From Elgaria multicarinata webbii (lineage: Eukaryota > Chordata > Lepidosauria > Squamata > Anguidae): DNA of 64,000 nucleotides. Position numbers and translations under genes: made by a program. Positions 32,101 to 43,624 of the stretch are shown here, one piece after another (the stretch's first letter is position 1; each line of letters opens with the position of its first letter). The DNA lies in assembly GCF_023053635.1 (NCBI RefSeq), contig NC_086192.1, positions 13,864,001-13,928,000 on the forward strand. Direction: 5' to 3'. The notes beneath the pieces were generated by a model that ran no database searches, had not been told where the DNA came from, and was given only the letters and a program-made list of their open reading frames with translations.

Positions 32101-34407
32101 TGCAGCTTACAATAAATAAATCAGTAAAGAAGACAGTCCCTGCCTTCAGGCTTACATTCTAAAAAGCAAAAACATCTCCCAATGCAGGACAGTATGTAAC
32201 CAAGACCAAAGGCTAAACAGCAGTCTGGATCCAGTCAATCTATATTTCACTTCTCTTAAGTGGGTTTAGTATAGCTGCAAGTACAGAGTAGTTTTTTTTA
32301 AAAAAAATAGAACAAACTTACCCACCCCCAACCGAATAAACATGCAGAGGAGACTTTCGGAATTACAACCCTGTTCAGTTGGCATGCTTGTCTCTGTCGA
32401 ACTGTGAAACTGATGTGAGGTGCTCCAGTCTTGGTTGATGTGAACCAGTAATAGCAGCAACTCTGAGGAGAACTTTGCTTCTTCTTCTTTTTTTGATCGC
32501 CACATCGTACCTGCGCCACCTCCGTGATCGGCATAGGTTGCCCTTGAGTAAATTTAAACTTTTCCTTCGAAAAGCGGAGGACGCTGGCAGACTTGCTCGC
32601 AATGACCTGTATCATTGCGTAGAATTTTAAACTTCTGTATTTTATTTTGAGCGATAAGCGGGGCTTCATCTTCTCGTTGGAAATCCTGTCTTGACCCGTA
32701 TCAGTCAAGAGCAGGCCTCAACTTTCCCCCCACATTCTGCCATGTTCTGTGTCCGGGCATGATCTTGATAAAGGCTATCAATGCTTCCTGATCCATGTAG
32801 ACTGATGGTATATAAATAAATAAATAATAATAATGGCTGCTAAGGCGCTGGTGGTGCTATGCTCATTTCTTGCTCGTGAGCTTGTTAGATCAATGTTCTT
32901 TTCACCCAAGGACGAAATCCAAACAGCCCTTAAGCACGACTCCACCATTCCAGCGACAGAGGGTTCAAAAGCGCTTTATTGATTAGTAATCAAGGCCTGG
33001 CCTCTTCAAAGGGAGCAATCAGACAAAAGACATAGGGAATACGATACAGTATTTGAGCTTTCAAGGGGCAGGGCCCAGTAGCAGCATTAACCAATCAGAA
33101 CATAACACTGGGGCATAGCTAATTATGCTAAACAGTTCTGTAAACAATACCTTTGGCCTGACAGTAAGTTGTCTACTTGTTTGTAGACAAATTAGCCAAT
33201 TCTTTTGGTAACATCAGGGCTTCTAACAAGCTTACCAAAGATACTTGGTTGGCCAGTCTTGGAACAGAATGCGGGACTAGACGGGCCCAATCCAGTACGG
33301 CTCTAGGGTTTTGTCTGCAAAGTATACCATTGGGAATAGGGTGGAACGCTTCTCCGCTTGGCTGCACTTTCCATTTTGCTTCCCATTCTGAACTCGAACC
33401 CGTTCACACAAAGTAAAACTAGTCCCGGGACGTATGCTATGGTACCGTGATCAAATTTGGCTATCTGTCGCCAGCGAATTGTTTGAAGAGCCTGGACTGA
33501 ATGCACCGTTGTCACAGCCTTTAAACGATAACTTCTCTTGGTTTTCCAGGTGAACCGATGGCAGCAGCTGCAGCTGGAGTTTGGGATAACTACAGTGTTA
33601 AAAAACAACTGCTTCATTCAAGGTAACAATTTATAATTACCGTATTTCTTCGATTCTAAGACGCACTCCCCCCCCCCCCCAAAATATAAACATCTCTAAA
33701 AACGGGGTGCATCTTAGAATCGCAGGTGCGTTGATTATTTCTTGGAGTCAAAAGCTTTTTCTGTTGGTGGTATCGAAATTAGTGTGCGTCTTACAATCGA
33801 CGTGGTCTTAGAATCGAAGAAATATAGTAATAGGAATCCACCATTAAGAATTGGCCAGCTAGGCACAGTGCAGAGAGTTATTCTTCCGTCTAGACAAGGC
33901 ATACAGGATTGTGCTTTAGCTGGCTTAAATTGCAATGATAGGCAGACATCCTAGACCGCGACGTCTAATTGAAATTGAATAGCTCTTTTGTGTAAACATA
34001 ACTAGGATCACTCATAGACTTTGACGTCTAGGCTGTGGGTCTTGGCTGTCACGGTTTTCTGTGGGGTGGCCCAGAAGACATCTAACATGCCGGCTGGGGT
34101 TTATGGGAGTTGCAATCCAACCCATCTGGAGGGCTCCAGGTGCTTTAGGACGGCGGGGAGTTTTTTTGTCGCTGTTATTAAACCATTGGAAGCCAGAAAT
34201 CCTTCCTGATCGCCTTCCACCCACCCCCTGGTCTAAAGGGTGCAGAAATACGTTGGGGACCGTGTATACTTCTGTGTTTTAAGATGTTTGTCCTTCCGGG
34301 TCAACGCAGTCTCTCTTCCCCTGTTCTCCTTCAGCACTGTCATCGCTAGCAACATTCTCCTAGTTGATGAAATCATGCGTGCTGGAATGTCGTCTCTCAA
34401 AGGCTGA
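23140..34407 (+). CDS. CCT6A: CCT6A, T-complex protein 1 subunit zeta (14 exons)
   Basis: Zeta subunit of the cytosolic group II chaperonin TRiC/CCT, which folds actin, tubulin and other clients using ATP. Coding exons: 23140-23273, 24314-24377, 25033-25167, 25981-26154, 26293-26396, 26873-26983, 27539-27698, 27864-27946, 29145-29241, 29972-30119, 31143-31276, 31770-31872, 33550-33622, 34335-34407. All junctions are GT/AG and the phases agree, giving 530 residues (human 531). Visible hallmarks are NLGPKGT (residues 36-42), the ATPase motif GDGTT (88-92) and [10 protein letters not shown] (about 405-414) in the equatorial domain. The apical domain is carried by the middle exons. The start follows the CpG-rich promoter and gives [16 protein letters not shown], one residue shorter than human. 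The reading frame is unbroken. Introns hold snoRNA candidates and many transposon remnants. The identification is very secure from near-identity to vertebrate CCT6A; CCT6B is less likely because the neighbours are SUMF2 and PHKG1. Confidence 0.97.
23465..24015. repeat. Tandem array of about 60-65 bp units with ACTACAACTCCCAGCATGC motifs, CCT6A intron 1
   Basis: Around eight units alternate GGGGGATGCTGGGAGATGTA and GTCCAGCCCGTCTGGA with an ACTACAACTCCCAGCATG strand. The motif is common in reptilian palindromic repeats. Here it has been tandemly copied within 350-900 bases of the CCT6A start codon. Confidence 0.8.
24462..24860 (-). mobile_element. L2-like LINE 3' fragment, CCT6A intron 2
   Basis: The antisense tail (AACATTTGTATCCCGTTCTA) is followed by a coding remnant with CTTGGCGCCGGAATGAACCC, matching the 3' end of the L2-like family at 28373-28993. 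Truncated. Confidence 0.65.
25201..25361. mobile_element. MITE with CCGTATTTCTTCGATTCTAA-type termini, CCT6A intron 3
   Basis: Terminal inverted repeats CCGTAGTTCTTCAATTCTAA and CAATCGAAGAAATACAGTA bound a body with AAACGGGGTGCGTCTTAGAA. The sister copy at 33639-33829 has the same ends. TA flanks both, as in Tc1/mariner-type elements. Confidence 0.75.
25623..25779 (+). ncRNA. H/ACA snoRNA candidate in CCT6A intron 3 (probably SNORA15-like)
   Basis: The segment has the hairpin-hinge-hairpin-tail form of an H/ACA snoRNA. The 5' hairpin is closed by AGCAGA...TCTGTGCT with GCC/GGC above it. The H box AGAATA (25703-25708) fits ANANNA. The 3' hairpin starts CCTGTGCTTT and closes with AAAGGACAGG, and the ACA box (25774-25776) is followed by exactly three bases. 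Human CCT6A is a known host of SNORA15, which guides pseudouridylation, so this is the likely orthologue. That name rests on host-gene position, not alignment. The 5' end could be a few bases inward. Confidence 0.72.
26615..26755 (+). ncRNA. H/ACA snoRNA candidate in CCT6A intron 5
   Basis: The 5' hairpin is closed by GCATGG (26618-26623) pairing with CCATGC. The H box AGAATA (26675-26680) follows at once. The 3' hairpin is closed by GTCTC pairing with GGGAT (with G-U pairs), and inside it ATGGCC/GGCC..CAT and GCC-TAA-GGC pair. The ACA box lies at 26750-26752 with three bases after it. The length of about 140 nt suits the class. CCT6-type loci in human also host SNORA22, so that family is the first candidate, but I cannot confirm it without alignment. 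Confidence 0.68.
27075..27490 (+). mobile_element. L2-like LINE 3' fragment, CCT6A intron 6
   Basis: ORF2 remnant similar to that at 30640-30850 (AACCTGCCCGGTCGCAGAGC, then GAAGAGCCTTCAGTGTGGTG), then a tail. Degraded. Confidence 0.7.
28185..28993 (-). mobile_element. L2-clade LINE 3' half with a 206-codon open frame, CCT6A intron 8
   Basis: The minus strand reads [46 protein letters not shown] and [13 protein letters not shown], then an antisense 3' tail at 28185-28360. These blocks mark the region after the reverse-transcriptase palm in L2-type elements. The frame 28373-28993 is uninterrupted, so this is among the younger insertions here, though 5' truncated and unable to move on its own. 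Confidence 0.85.
29496..29593. mobile_element. Palindromic MITE, CCT6A intron 9
   Basis: GGCCCTGTTCAGTAGGCCCC pairs with GTGTCTTCTGAACAGAGCCC around a GTTAAC centre. It is related to the element at 7697-7800. Confidence 0.65.
29666..29792. mobile_element. Palindromic MITE of the GCATAGGATTGTAGG family, CCT6A intron 9
   Basis: The arms GCAGTCCTGTGCACCTTTAA and CTGTCTAATCGTAGGATTGT enclose CAACTCCCATCATTCCCC and its complement. The termini belong to the family that seeds the three minisatellites in this window. Confidence 0.7.
30373..31017 (+). mobile_element. L2-clade LINE 3' half, CCT6A intron 10
   Basis: [42 protein letters not shown] and [15 protein letters not shown] are readable in one open frame of 203 codons, followed by GGAGCGGTATATAAATATTC and a TAA tail. 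5' truncated. Confidence 0.85.
31480..31728 (+). mobile_element. CR1 LINE 3' end, CCT6A intron 11
   Basis: The C-terminal coding remnant ([20 protein letters not shown]) and the typical ATTCTATGATTCT terminus are present. Confidence 0.88.
32880..33175 (-). mobile_element. LTR-type fossil, CCT6A intron 12
   Basis: It begins TGTTAGATCAATG and carries, on the minus strand, AATAAAGCGCTTTTGAACCC. The related segment at 38203-38560 shares this. It is probably a degraded solo LTR of an endogenous retrovirus; no internal part is seen and it is broken. Confidence 0.5.
33639..33829. mobile_element. MITE beside the exon 13 donor of CCT6A
   Basis: The termini CCGTATTTCTTCGATTCTAA and TTAGAATCGAAGAAATATAG are flanked by TA. 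It starts only 16 bases after the last base of exon 13 (33622). Confidence 0.8.
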
Positions 34408-34669
34408 GCTGAAAAGCAGTCCTGAGTGGGGGAGCATCTCGACCTGCAGCCTCTGAAATCCAGCCCAAGGCACCCCCCTTCCCTCCCTCCCCCCCCCCCA
34501 CTTCCCCCAGCGTCTCGCTGCAATTTCAGAATGACAGGAGGAGTCACCGTTGCGCCTTCAGGAATTTGGCCTCTCGCAGATGGAAATCTTTAGTTTCTAC
34601 TGAATCGGTTACTATTTATTTTTTACACGCACTGAATTAATACATCTTGAGGCTGCTGTCTTTCTACCC

Positions 34670-34675
34670 AATAAA
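34670..34675 (+). terminator. CCT6A polyadenylation signal
   Basis: AATAAA lies about 260 bases after the CCT6A stop codon and is followed by a T/G-rich stretch. It is the first canonical signal after the stop, so the mRNA probably ends near 34690-34700. Confidence 0.75.
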
Positions 34676-34874
34676 CAGTTCTGCTCTCTGCTTGGGCTCT
34701 AGCATGGTCAGTCCCTAACTACCATTTGGACTTTGTTTTCTATTCCTCTGTGTGTCCCTACCTCTCTACACTGTTGGTCAGAGAAGAGAAGACTGCAGCC
34801 AGAGAAAGAGGCAAAAATCCCCCCCCCCCCCAAATGCTGTCATTAATTTTGCACGGCTCAAACGTTACTGCAGG

Positions 34875-35095
34875 GAAGTTCGATGGTAGAGGTCAGTGCT
34901 TCCAGTATCAGAGGCAGTATACACACCGGTTGCTGGGGAACATGGGTGGGAGGGTGCTGTTGTCCCATGTCCTGCTCGTGGGTCCCTGTTCAACAGCTCG
35001 ATGGCCGCTGGGAACAGAGTGCAGCATCAGGGCTCTCCTGTTCTTAAAGGCTCTGCAGAGAAACCAGGTCTTCTGTGAGTCACCCATCGGTCTCA
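34875..35095 (+). mobile_element. CR1-type LINE 3' end
   Basis: CCGGTTGCTGGGGAACATGG and GGGTGCTGTTGTCCCATGTC are the common 3' end of a reptilian CR1 subfamily. The intergenic stretch 34700-34875 shows nothing else. Confidence 0.7.
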
Positions 35096-35249
35096 GTCTT
35101 TCAATTACCTGCTTTGCGTGGCCTACCTAAGGGAGAGGCTTCCCTACCGTCACTCCCCTCGGGGACACTGCTCCAAGGGAAGCGTTGGTAGACGCCAGCG
35201 CTTATCTTTCGCCCCTCTGGCTACTGCTGTTCTTTTTTCTGTTTCTAAA

Positions 35250-35715
35250 TAGGGCTGTGCACGGACCCCCCCCCCCCCGGATCTGTTCTGGATCCCAATC
35301 TGCAACTTTAGGATTGGGTCCACTCCGCCCCGCGTTGATTCGCCTATGGTCCAGTCCGATCCGCCGCGGGGCTCTGGATCGGAGCGCCGTGTTTCCCCCA
35401 CCCATAGATTTACATTGAAAAGGCCCCACTTACCTGTCTCCGTCGCAGTCCGGCGGTGGCTTCAACTGAGGCCGAGGCCTCAAACAGGAAGACCCGGCTG
35501 CAGCCTGGTCTTCCTGTTTGAGGCCTCAGTTGAAGCTGCCGCTGGACTGCAACAGAGGCGGGTAAGCCCCCCTCCTGCCACACTTAGCTTTTTTTTGGAA
35601 CGAAGGATCCGCTTCGTTTCGATCTGCCGCTCCCCTGATCTGTCTCCGCCTTTGTCGGAGGAAGATCAGGCTGCTCCGCTATCAGTTCTGAGAACCGAAG
35701 CGGAGCACAGCCCTA
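35250..35715. mobile_element. hAT-type MITE with perfect 8-bp target duplication
   Basis: The termini TAGGGCTGTGC and GCACAGCCCTA are exact complements. TTTCTAAA flanks it on both sides (35242-35249 and 35716-35723). The body is GC-rich with an inner palindrome around GAGGCCTCAAACAGGAAGAC. The 8-bp duplication assigns it to hAT. No transposase is present. Confidence 0.9.
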
Positions 35716-36149
35716 TTTCTAAACAGCCAGTAGCTTTTAAGGCGGGTGTAATCGCTTCACCAGACCATGCGAAGTAGGCTAGAAGCAGAATGCTGATGCA
35801 TGGCCAGACATCTCTGCAACACCTCGCACCCTATCAGAGGGAGCGTATGCCATCACGTACACAGACGCAACGGGCCACACGGGACAACCTTGTGTACAGG
35901 CAGACCGATAATCCACTCTGCTCTGAGACAGAAAAGAAATCTCACTGCTTGATCTTTTAAATGGCGATGGGAACGGTTGTCGTTGCATGCAGCCTGTACT
36001 CCAGAGCTGCGGCGTCTGAAGCCTGTGCCAACTGAAAATTCCTTCCAGCGCCTCGGGATTAGCAAAACCGTTTTAAGGTTGGAGCCCATAACAAAGGACG
36101 TTGCCAGCTCAACTCTTTCCGTCTCGGCTAGATTTTTCCTAAGAAAGGT

Positions 36150-36775
36150 CTTGACGTGGTGGACCGCGTGATGAAAATGTGGACCCAGTGCAAATTCTAC
36201 GTGGGGCGTAACGAGTTGAAGATAAACCTGCCCTTGTACAAAGCTACAGTTCGGCCTCACTGGGAATGCTGTGAATAGGTCTAGTCACCTCAAAACAGGA
36301 TATTGTTTTGGGAAATGGGGCAACGAAAACGGTCAAGGGGCTGGGGCACCTGCAAATAGGAAAAGTTATTTTGGGGAGTTTGGAGAAAAAGTGAGGGATG
36401 AAAGGAAGTCCTTCATACAGCACATGGTTGAACTAGGGAATTTGTTACCCTACAAGGGCTTTAAAAGGGGGCTGGATAGATTCCTGGAGGAGGCGGTTAT
36501 CCATGGCTACTAGCCCTGATGGCTAGGTGCTGCCTTCAGTATCGGAGGCAGTAAGCCTGTGTGCACCAGTTGCTGGGGAACATGGGCGGGAGGGTGCTGT
36601 TGCACGGTGTCCTGCTTGTGGCTTTCCCATGGGCAGTTAGTTGGCCACTAACTTCAGTGGGTCTACTCTCTAAGCATGACTGTCATAGAATAGAATCATA
36701 GAATAGGGGAGTTGGAAGGGGCCTATAAGGTCATCAAGTCCAACCCCCCCGCTCACTGCAGGAAATGCCTGGATC
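36150..36775. mobile_element. CR1 LINE fragments in both orientations
   Basis: A sense copy (about 36150-36670) retains LPLYKATVRPHWECC and FKRGLDRFLEEAVIHGY. An antisense 3' end follows at 36686-36775 (AATCATAGAATAGGGGAGTT). The stretch 36775-37330 holds a TTACCTGGGAGTAAG-type short palindromic repeat and no gene. Confidence 0.75.
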
Positions 36776-37329
36776 CAACCCATTTCTCTTCTGAGTATTA
36801 AACAGTTGTAATCTCAAGGAATGAATAGAATAGAATGAATGAATACCTTTACTGAATAAGTCTTCTGACCATTTCAAAAAACCACATAATCATGAAGAAC
36901 AAATAGACATTACTTAAAATGTATGATTTAAAGGCCAAAGGCTTGAAAGTGATCCGAAGCTCTTGCTTAAAAAAAAAAAAAATATGCGAAAGACTTCAGG
37001 TTTGTTAGCCTATGTGCGCTTACCTGGGAGTAAGCCTTTTGAGCGCAGGGAGCTAAGCACACTACTCTAGAGTAAGCGCAGGGATTTGGATTTGGGGGCC
37101 CTAACTGGTGGGGGCAGACACAGGGGGGCTTTAACCCTCACCCCAATAATGAAAGCAAATGGATTGGGAAGGGGGAGAGATGCCCCAGGGCCCTACTCCT
37201 GCGCTTACTCTAGAGTAAAAAAAAGTGTCAAAGATGGGGAAAGGCTGTAACTGCCGGCGACGTCTTGTAGACCAATCCTTCCTTAGGACCCAATCCCCGT
37301 CCTCCATCGGGCTGGGGGGTTTACTCCTG

Positions 37330-37622
37330 ATTCAACGGAGTGTGTGTGTGTGCGCGCACCCGACTTGCGAGTAAACAGGCGTGGGATCGGCGCCCTGAAG
37401 CCCAGGAAAGCAGACGCCGCGAACCCAGTGGGTGTGAGCTACAGGGGGTGGGGCGGCGGCGGCTTGCACACGTGCTTCTGCACACGTGTGTTCCTCTTTT
37501 GCTGGCCCCGGAAGCAATCGCCTGCTCGGGCTGCTTTGCTGGGATCTGGCGCCAAATCCGGGTGTCGAAGGAAAGGGGGGTGTTCGTGCATTCAGACGAT
37601 ACTCCGCCCTCCAAAATCCCTG
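37330..37622 (+). promoter_or_regulatory. GC-rich SUMF2 promoter and 5' UTR
   Basis: This is a modest CpG-rich stretch directly before the chosen SUMF2 start, with no TATA box. A short GT/GC run sits at about 37340-37358. The richness extends a little into intron 1. The exact transcription start is not visible. Confidence 0.5.
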
Positions 37623-40600
37623 ATGCGCTTCTCGACCCTTCTGCTCTCCGCCTGGGCGCTGATCCGGAACACCTGCGGTGAGTCAACACCACCCCCTTTT
37701 CCTCCTCCTCCGGGGTTGCTTCGGATCGCAGGCAGGAGAGGGGCTGGACCCAACCTAGAGATGCTTAGAGGCGCCATCCAGATGTGCTGTGGGCTGGCAC
37801 ATCTGGAAGGCGCCCACTTAGAGGGGCGAGGCTGGTTTAGGGTAAACCAGGAGTAGGCGAAGAGGGGCTGGATCCAACATAGAGACGCTTAGAGCTGCCA
37901 TCCAGATGTGCTGTGCTGTGGTCTGGCACATCTGGAAGGCACCCACTTAGAGGGGCGAGGCTGGTGTAGGGTAAACCAGGAGTAGGCGAAGATTAAAGCA
38001 GATTTACACATTAGTAGGTTTAAACACGGAAGATATTTTCACATGTGAATAGGCTGACTCCTTAAAGTTGTTTTTAGATCAGTGTTGTCTCTGTGTGTAC
38101 CGTGTTTGTGGGTTTTTATGTTTTGTTTTCAAAACTTCCTATCCTGTATTTTTTTAAATGGTTTTTGATCTTTGGAAACCTGCCAGACAGCTTTGGTTCT
38201 GGTGTTAGACAAGTTCTTTGCCCTCGAGGACGAGATCCAATTCAGCCCTCAAGAACGACACCACACTTACAGCAACAGAGGGTCCAAAGCGCTTTATTGA
38301 TTATAATCAAGATCTGAGCGTATTGAAGCAACAGTCAGACAAAGAATTGGAAATTCAGCAGGGCTTTTCAAGCCTGAAAGGGGGCAGTGCCCCACAGCAA
38401 TATTATCTAATTAGAATGTAACATCAGAGCCCCCCTTATGTCCTGTAAAACATTCCCTTCGCAACAGTAAGCCAGAGCTCCCTTATCTCCTGCAAAACAT
38501 TCCCTTTGCAACAGTAAGTTGCTTCAAGTAACTTTCTGCCTGGAGCAATGAAGCTATTGTTTTGGATGGATAGGATGGTTACATGGGAAACATCCTTGAA
38601 GACATTCTCAGTACGTGACCTCTCGCTTGGTGCATAATGGATGCTACACAGCTTCCTTTAGAAAATGGAGGTGGCTATGCTAACACTGGGGCCAAGTTAT
38701 AAATATCATCATCATCCTCACTAAACAGATTTACACATTGACATGTTAGGCAGCCTGCTGGCAACTACCACACCCATTATCCCCAGCCAGCACGGCAGAC
38801 AGTCAGGGATTGTGGCACTAAGAACTTAAGAAGAGCCCTGCCGGATCAGACCAAGGGACCATCTAGTCCAGCACTCTGTTCCCACAGGGGCCAACCAGCT
38901 ATCAACCAGGGACCCACAAGCAGGACAAAAGTGCAACAGCACCCTCCCACCCATGTTCCCCAGCAACTGGTATACATAGGCATACCTCCTCTGAACCTGG
39001 AAGTAACATATTGACATCAGCGCTAGTAGCCCTGGATCGTCTTCTCCTCCAGGAATTTATCAACCACCCTTTTAAAGCAATCCAAATGGGGTGGCCATCG
39101 CTACATCTTGTGGTAGTGAGTTCCATAGTTTAGCTTTTAGCTGTATAAAGAAGTCCTTCCTCTTGATTGTCCTGAATCTCCCACCCATCAGCTTCATGGG
39201 ACAACCCCCTTGGGGTTCTAGTATTATGGGAGAGGGATTAAAATGTCTCCCTTTCCACATTCTCCACACCATGCATAATTTCGTCCATCTCTATCAGGTC
39301 TCCCCCTGGCCTCCTTTTTTTCCAAGCTAAACAATCCCAGCTGTTGTAACCTTCCCTCCTAGGGGAGATGCTATAGCCCCTGGATCATTTTAGTCACCCT
39401 TTTCCGCACTGAACACCTGTAAGGCACCCCTGGGTGGGAAACTGAAGTTGCTGGGCCCCAACTCTGCTCCCACTGATTGTGAGCAGGTCTGGATCCAAGG
39501 TGGCTTTCTCCCTTGTGCATATGAAAGTGGGGGGAAGCTTACATCTTGCAAAGAAAAATTATGTTAACTTAATTTGTGCAAGGGAAGCCTTCACCAGCTT
39601 GGCTCGGACTACAGCTCCCATCGTGCTCAGCCAGAAGGGCCAATGATGGGTCTTGTCGTCCGACACTTGTGGAAGGGCTGAGTGTAATGTGTAATGATTC
39701 TAGAAAAGGCCTCTTGACAACATGGCAATGAAAATACCCATTTGTAATTAATTGCAATTAATATGCTGCTCCATCTTGAATTGTTTTGTATTGTTGTGGA
39801 AGTTGGAATTGTTTTTAGTAGTGCATTTTAAATGGAGTTTGCATTGTTACTGCAGCTGAAATTGTTTTTAATAGTGAAATTAGTATTTCTTAATATTTAT
39901 ATGCAAACTGCTTAGAGATTTTATTATATTAAGCTAGGGTGACCATATGAAAAGGAGGACAGGGCTCCTGCACCTTTAACAGTTGCATAGAAAAGGGAAT
40001 TTCAGCAGGTGTCCTTTGCATATATGGAGAACCTGGTGAAATTCCCTCTTCATCACCGCAGTTAAAGCTGCAGGAGCTATGCTAAAGTGACCAGATTTAA
40101 AAGAGAGCAGGGCTCCTGCAGCTTTAACTGTGGTGATGAAGAGGAAATTCCCCCAGGTTCCCCATATATACAAAGGACACCTGCTGAAATTCCCTTTTCA
40201 ATACAACTGTTAAAGATGCAGGAGCCCTGTCCTCCTTTTCATAGGGTCACCCTATATTAAGCGGTATTTAGGTGTTACGGATCAATCAAGAAAAATAAAT
40301 GCCCGTTGTCCTAAGGTCATCCATGGAGGCCTTTTGCCATTCTGATGTTCCTAAGGTAGCTTCTAGAGAGAGAGGGCCTTGTTGGTGGTGGCATCCAGCT
40401 AGACTGGGCGTGATGGGAATTGTAGTCCAACATATCCTTAAGCCATCTGGTTGGGGAAGGCTGACCTACCAACCTACTAGGAGTGTTCTTCGCCAGCTAT
40501 GCAGACGCACCTTTTTTGCGCAGAATGGGTACCCCTTTTTCCGATTTTCCTTGCCTCCGCCAACTGACCTTGATTTTGATTTAATTCTCAGCGGTTGAGA

Positions 40601-42790
40601 AGGATGACAATCTGGTGCATGTACCCGGTGGGAAAGTGCAAATCCAGACCGATTCCTTTGATGGCCAAAATGAAGACGGGGCCCCCAGGAAAGTTGAACC
40701 ATTTCTGATGGACAAGTATCCAGTCACCAACAGAGACTTCCGGTAAGAAATTGATATTATCTCAATTGGCAGATATAGCTAGATACCGGGTCAAATCCTC
40801 ATCTGGTCCATGGAAACATCTTTAGGATCCTCCAGAGAGTAGCGGTAGCCATAACTTAATTCTCGTTTGTTTATTTATTTATTGCATTTTTATACCGCCC
40901 GATAGCCAAAGCTCCCTGGGCGGTTCACAAAAATTAAAACCATGAAAAGCACAACGAAACAACCAACAGTCTAAAAACACAAATACAAAATACAATATAA
41001 AAAGCACAACCAGGATTAATAATGTTGGCGAAGATAAACGACCGATACAGCTCTCTGGTGGGGGAATTCCAAATTTGTTGGTCAAAATGACACTCAACCC
41101 CTGACATAATTTATAGGCAAGATTTGAACTGGGATCTCCCTTGCTCCTCGGTCACATCCGATGGCTACCGGGCTACTTTTCGTTAAGGAAAGAAAAGTTG
41201 GGGGCAAAATTTGGAGACGTTTTCAGGCAAAGAATTTGTGCTGCGTGAAAAACAGATTATTTATTGATTCGTTTTTGTTAACATTTACATTGATATACCG
41301 CTCAGCATCTAAGACCGATTCCAACCTGGTGCCTTCCAGTTGCTTTGGGTTACAGCTCCCATCATCCCTGTCTCATTGGCCATGCTGGGTGGGTCTGATG
41401 GGAATTGTAGTCCAAAGCATTTGGTGGACACCAGGTTGGCTTAGGGAGGCCAAGCGAGGGAGCGGTTTTGAAAGGCTGCCCATGAAAAAGCTGCTCCGTC
41501 CTTTGCGGCAGGGAGTTTGTACGAGAACGGAAATACAAAACGGAAGCGGAGGAATTTGGATGGAGCTTCGTCTTTGAGGATTTCGTATCGGAAGAGCTCA
41601 AGAAGAAAGTGACGCAGAAACTGGAGGTAAAGGGATGAGCAGGGCTTGTCAGGATTTCTGATGGGGCGCTTTGTTGTTGCGTTAAACGCACAGCACTAAC
41701 ACACCTCTGCTCCTGGAAACGATGGCTCAGTTCAGACAACACAGTGGGAAAACTCTACTCAATGGTTGAGTTTCTTGGAAGTATAATCCCGGCACTCTCT
41801 CGTTTTGCAAAATCAGAGAGAGAGAGAGAGATTTTCTGGGGACTGGGGAGCAACGTTGGAGGGATGCTTTAGGGTGGATTCCTGCATTGAGCAGGGGGTA
41901 GGACTAGATGGCCTTGTAGGCCCCTTCCAACTCTGCTATTCTATGATTCTGTGTTTTTGCTCACCTTGAACCTGCTTGTCTTTCTCCTTCCAGTCGGCGC
42001 CATGGTGGCTTCCGATTGAGAAAGCGTTTTGGAGACAGGTGAGTCTTCCCCAGGGGCCGGGGAGTTTTAGCCAGGACAGCATCAGAAATATAACACAATA
42101 TTGTAACCGTTTGACATATTGACACGGTGTTAAACCTCAGGCACGGGGGTTCAAATCCGGCCCCACCCCCTTTCCCGAACTTCCAAACATTTGGTCTTTT
42201 TTGGGCTTGGTTGTATTTTTACCCACATTCTGTACTTTCCTCCCTATGATTCCTCTCCTCTAAGAGATGTCGGATCTGGGCACAGTGACACATGCCTTAG
42301 TTACATCCCGATTGGATTACTGCAACGCGCCCTACGTGGGGCTGCCTTTGAAGAGTGTTCGGAAACTCCAGCTGGTTCAAAGAGCTGCAGCCAGATTGCT
42401 GACTGGGGCTGGTTACAGGGAGCAGAGAACTCCCCTGTTAAAACAGCTCCACTGGCTTCCGGTCTGTTTCCAGGCACAATTCAAAGTGCTGGTTGTGATC
42501 TATAAAGCCCTCTACGGCTCAAGTGTGGGTTATCTGAGAGAGCGAATTCTCCCTTACGAGCCTGCCCGTGCCCTGAGATCTTCAGGGGAGGCCCTTCTCT
42601 CACTCACACCACCATCACAGGCATGCCTGGTGGGAACACAGGAGAGGGCCTTCTCGGTGGCTGCTCTGGAATTCTCGTCCCAAGGAACCCCAGATTAGCT
42701 CTCTCCTTGGTGTGTTTCCAGAGGCAAGCAAAAACTTTTTTGTTCCAGCTGGCCTTTGGGGAAGAGTCTGGACCTTTGCTATAATGCACT

Positions 42791-42842
<52 letters not shown>

Positions 42843-43572
42843 CATATTTTAAATGTTTTTAAATGTTTCAATACTGTAGCTTGTTTAAAGAGTGCTTTCT
42901 ATCAGCTTTGGCTGATATGCCAGCTGCGCCCCTTCCTAGAGTCGGAAGACCTAAAGACGGTCGTGCATGCGCTGGTAGCTTCGAGGCTCGACTTCTGCAA
43001 TGCGCTCTACATAGGGCTACCTTTGTGCCTAGTCCGGAAACTTCAATTAGTCCAAAATATGGCAGCCAGGTTGGTCACCGGTACACCTAGGGGGGACCAC
43101 ATCACACCAATCTTAAAATCTCTTCACTGGCTGCCAATTAGTTTCCGAGCAAAGTACAAAGTGTTGGTTTATCACCTTTAAAGCCCTACATGGTTTGGGT
43201 CCAGGCTACCTGCGGGGTCGCCTTCTCCCGTACAATCCGCCCCGCACACTACGGTCCTCTGGGAAGAATTTACTCCAGCCAGCCAAAATTAGGCTGACAG
43301 GTATTACCCGGAGGACCTTCTCTTCTGCTGCTCCCAGACTGTGGAATGGCTTGCCAGGAGAGATTCGTCAACTTAACAGTCTTCCAGAATTTAAGAAAGC
43401 CATAAAGACTGATCTCTTCCGGCAGGCCTACCCAGCTGAATTTTAAATTTGCCTTTTAATGATGTGCTGCTCTTAGCGATGTATTGGTTTTAAATGATTT
43501 AATTAGTTGTATGATGTTTGCATTAGTGTTGTGCCCTGCCTCGATCCAGAGGGAGAGGCGGGTAACAAATAC

Positions 43573-43624
<52 letters not shown>

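Noticed and set aside
37344-37622. Earlier in-frame ATG for SUMF2
   Set aside because: It would put a long Arg/Gly/Cys-rich extension before the signal peptide, unlike any SUMF2, and lies in promoter-like GC-rich sequence.
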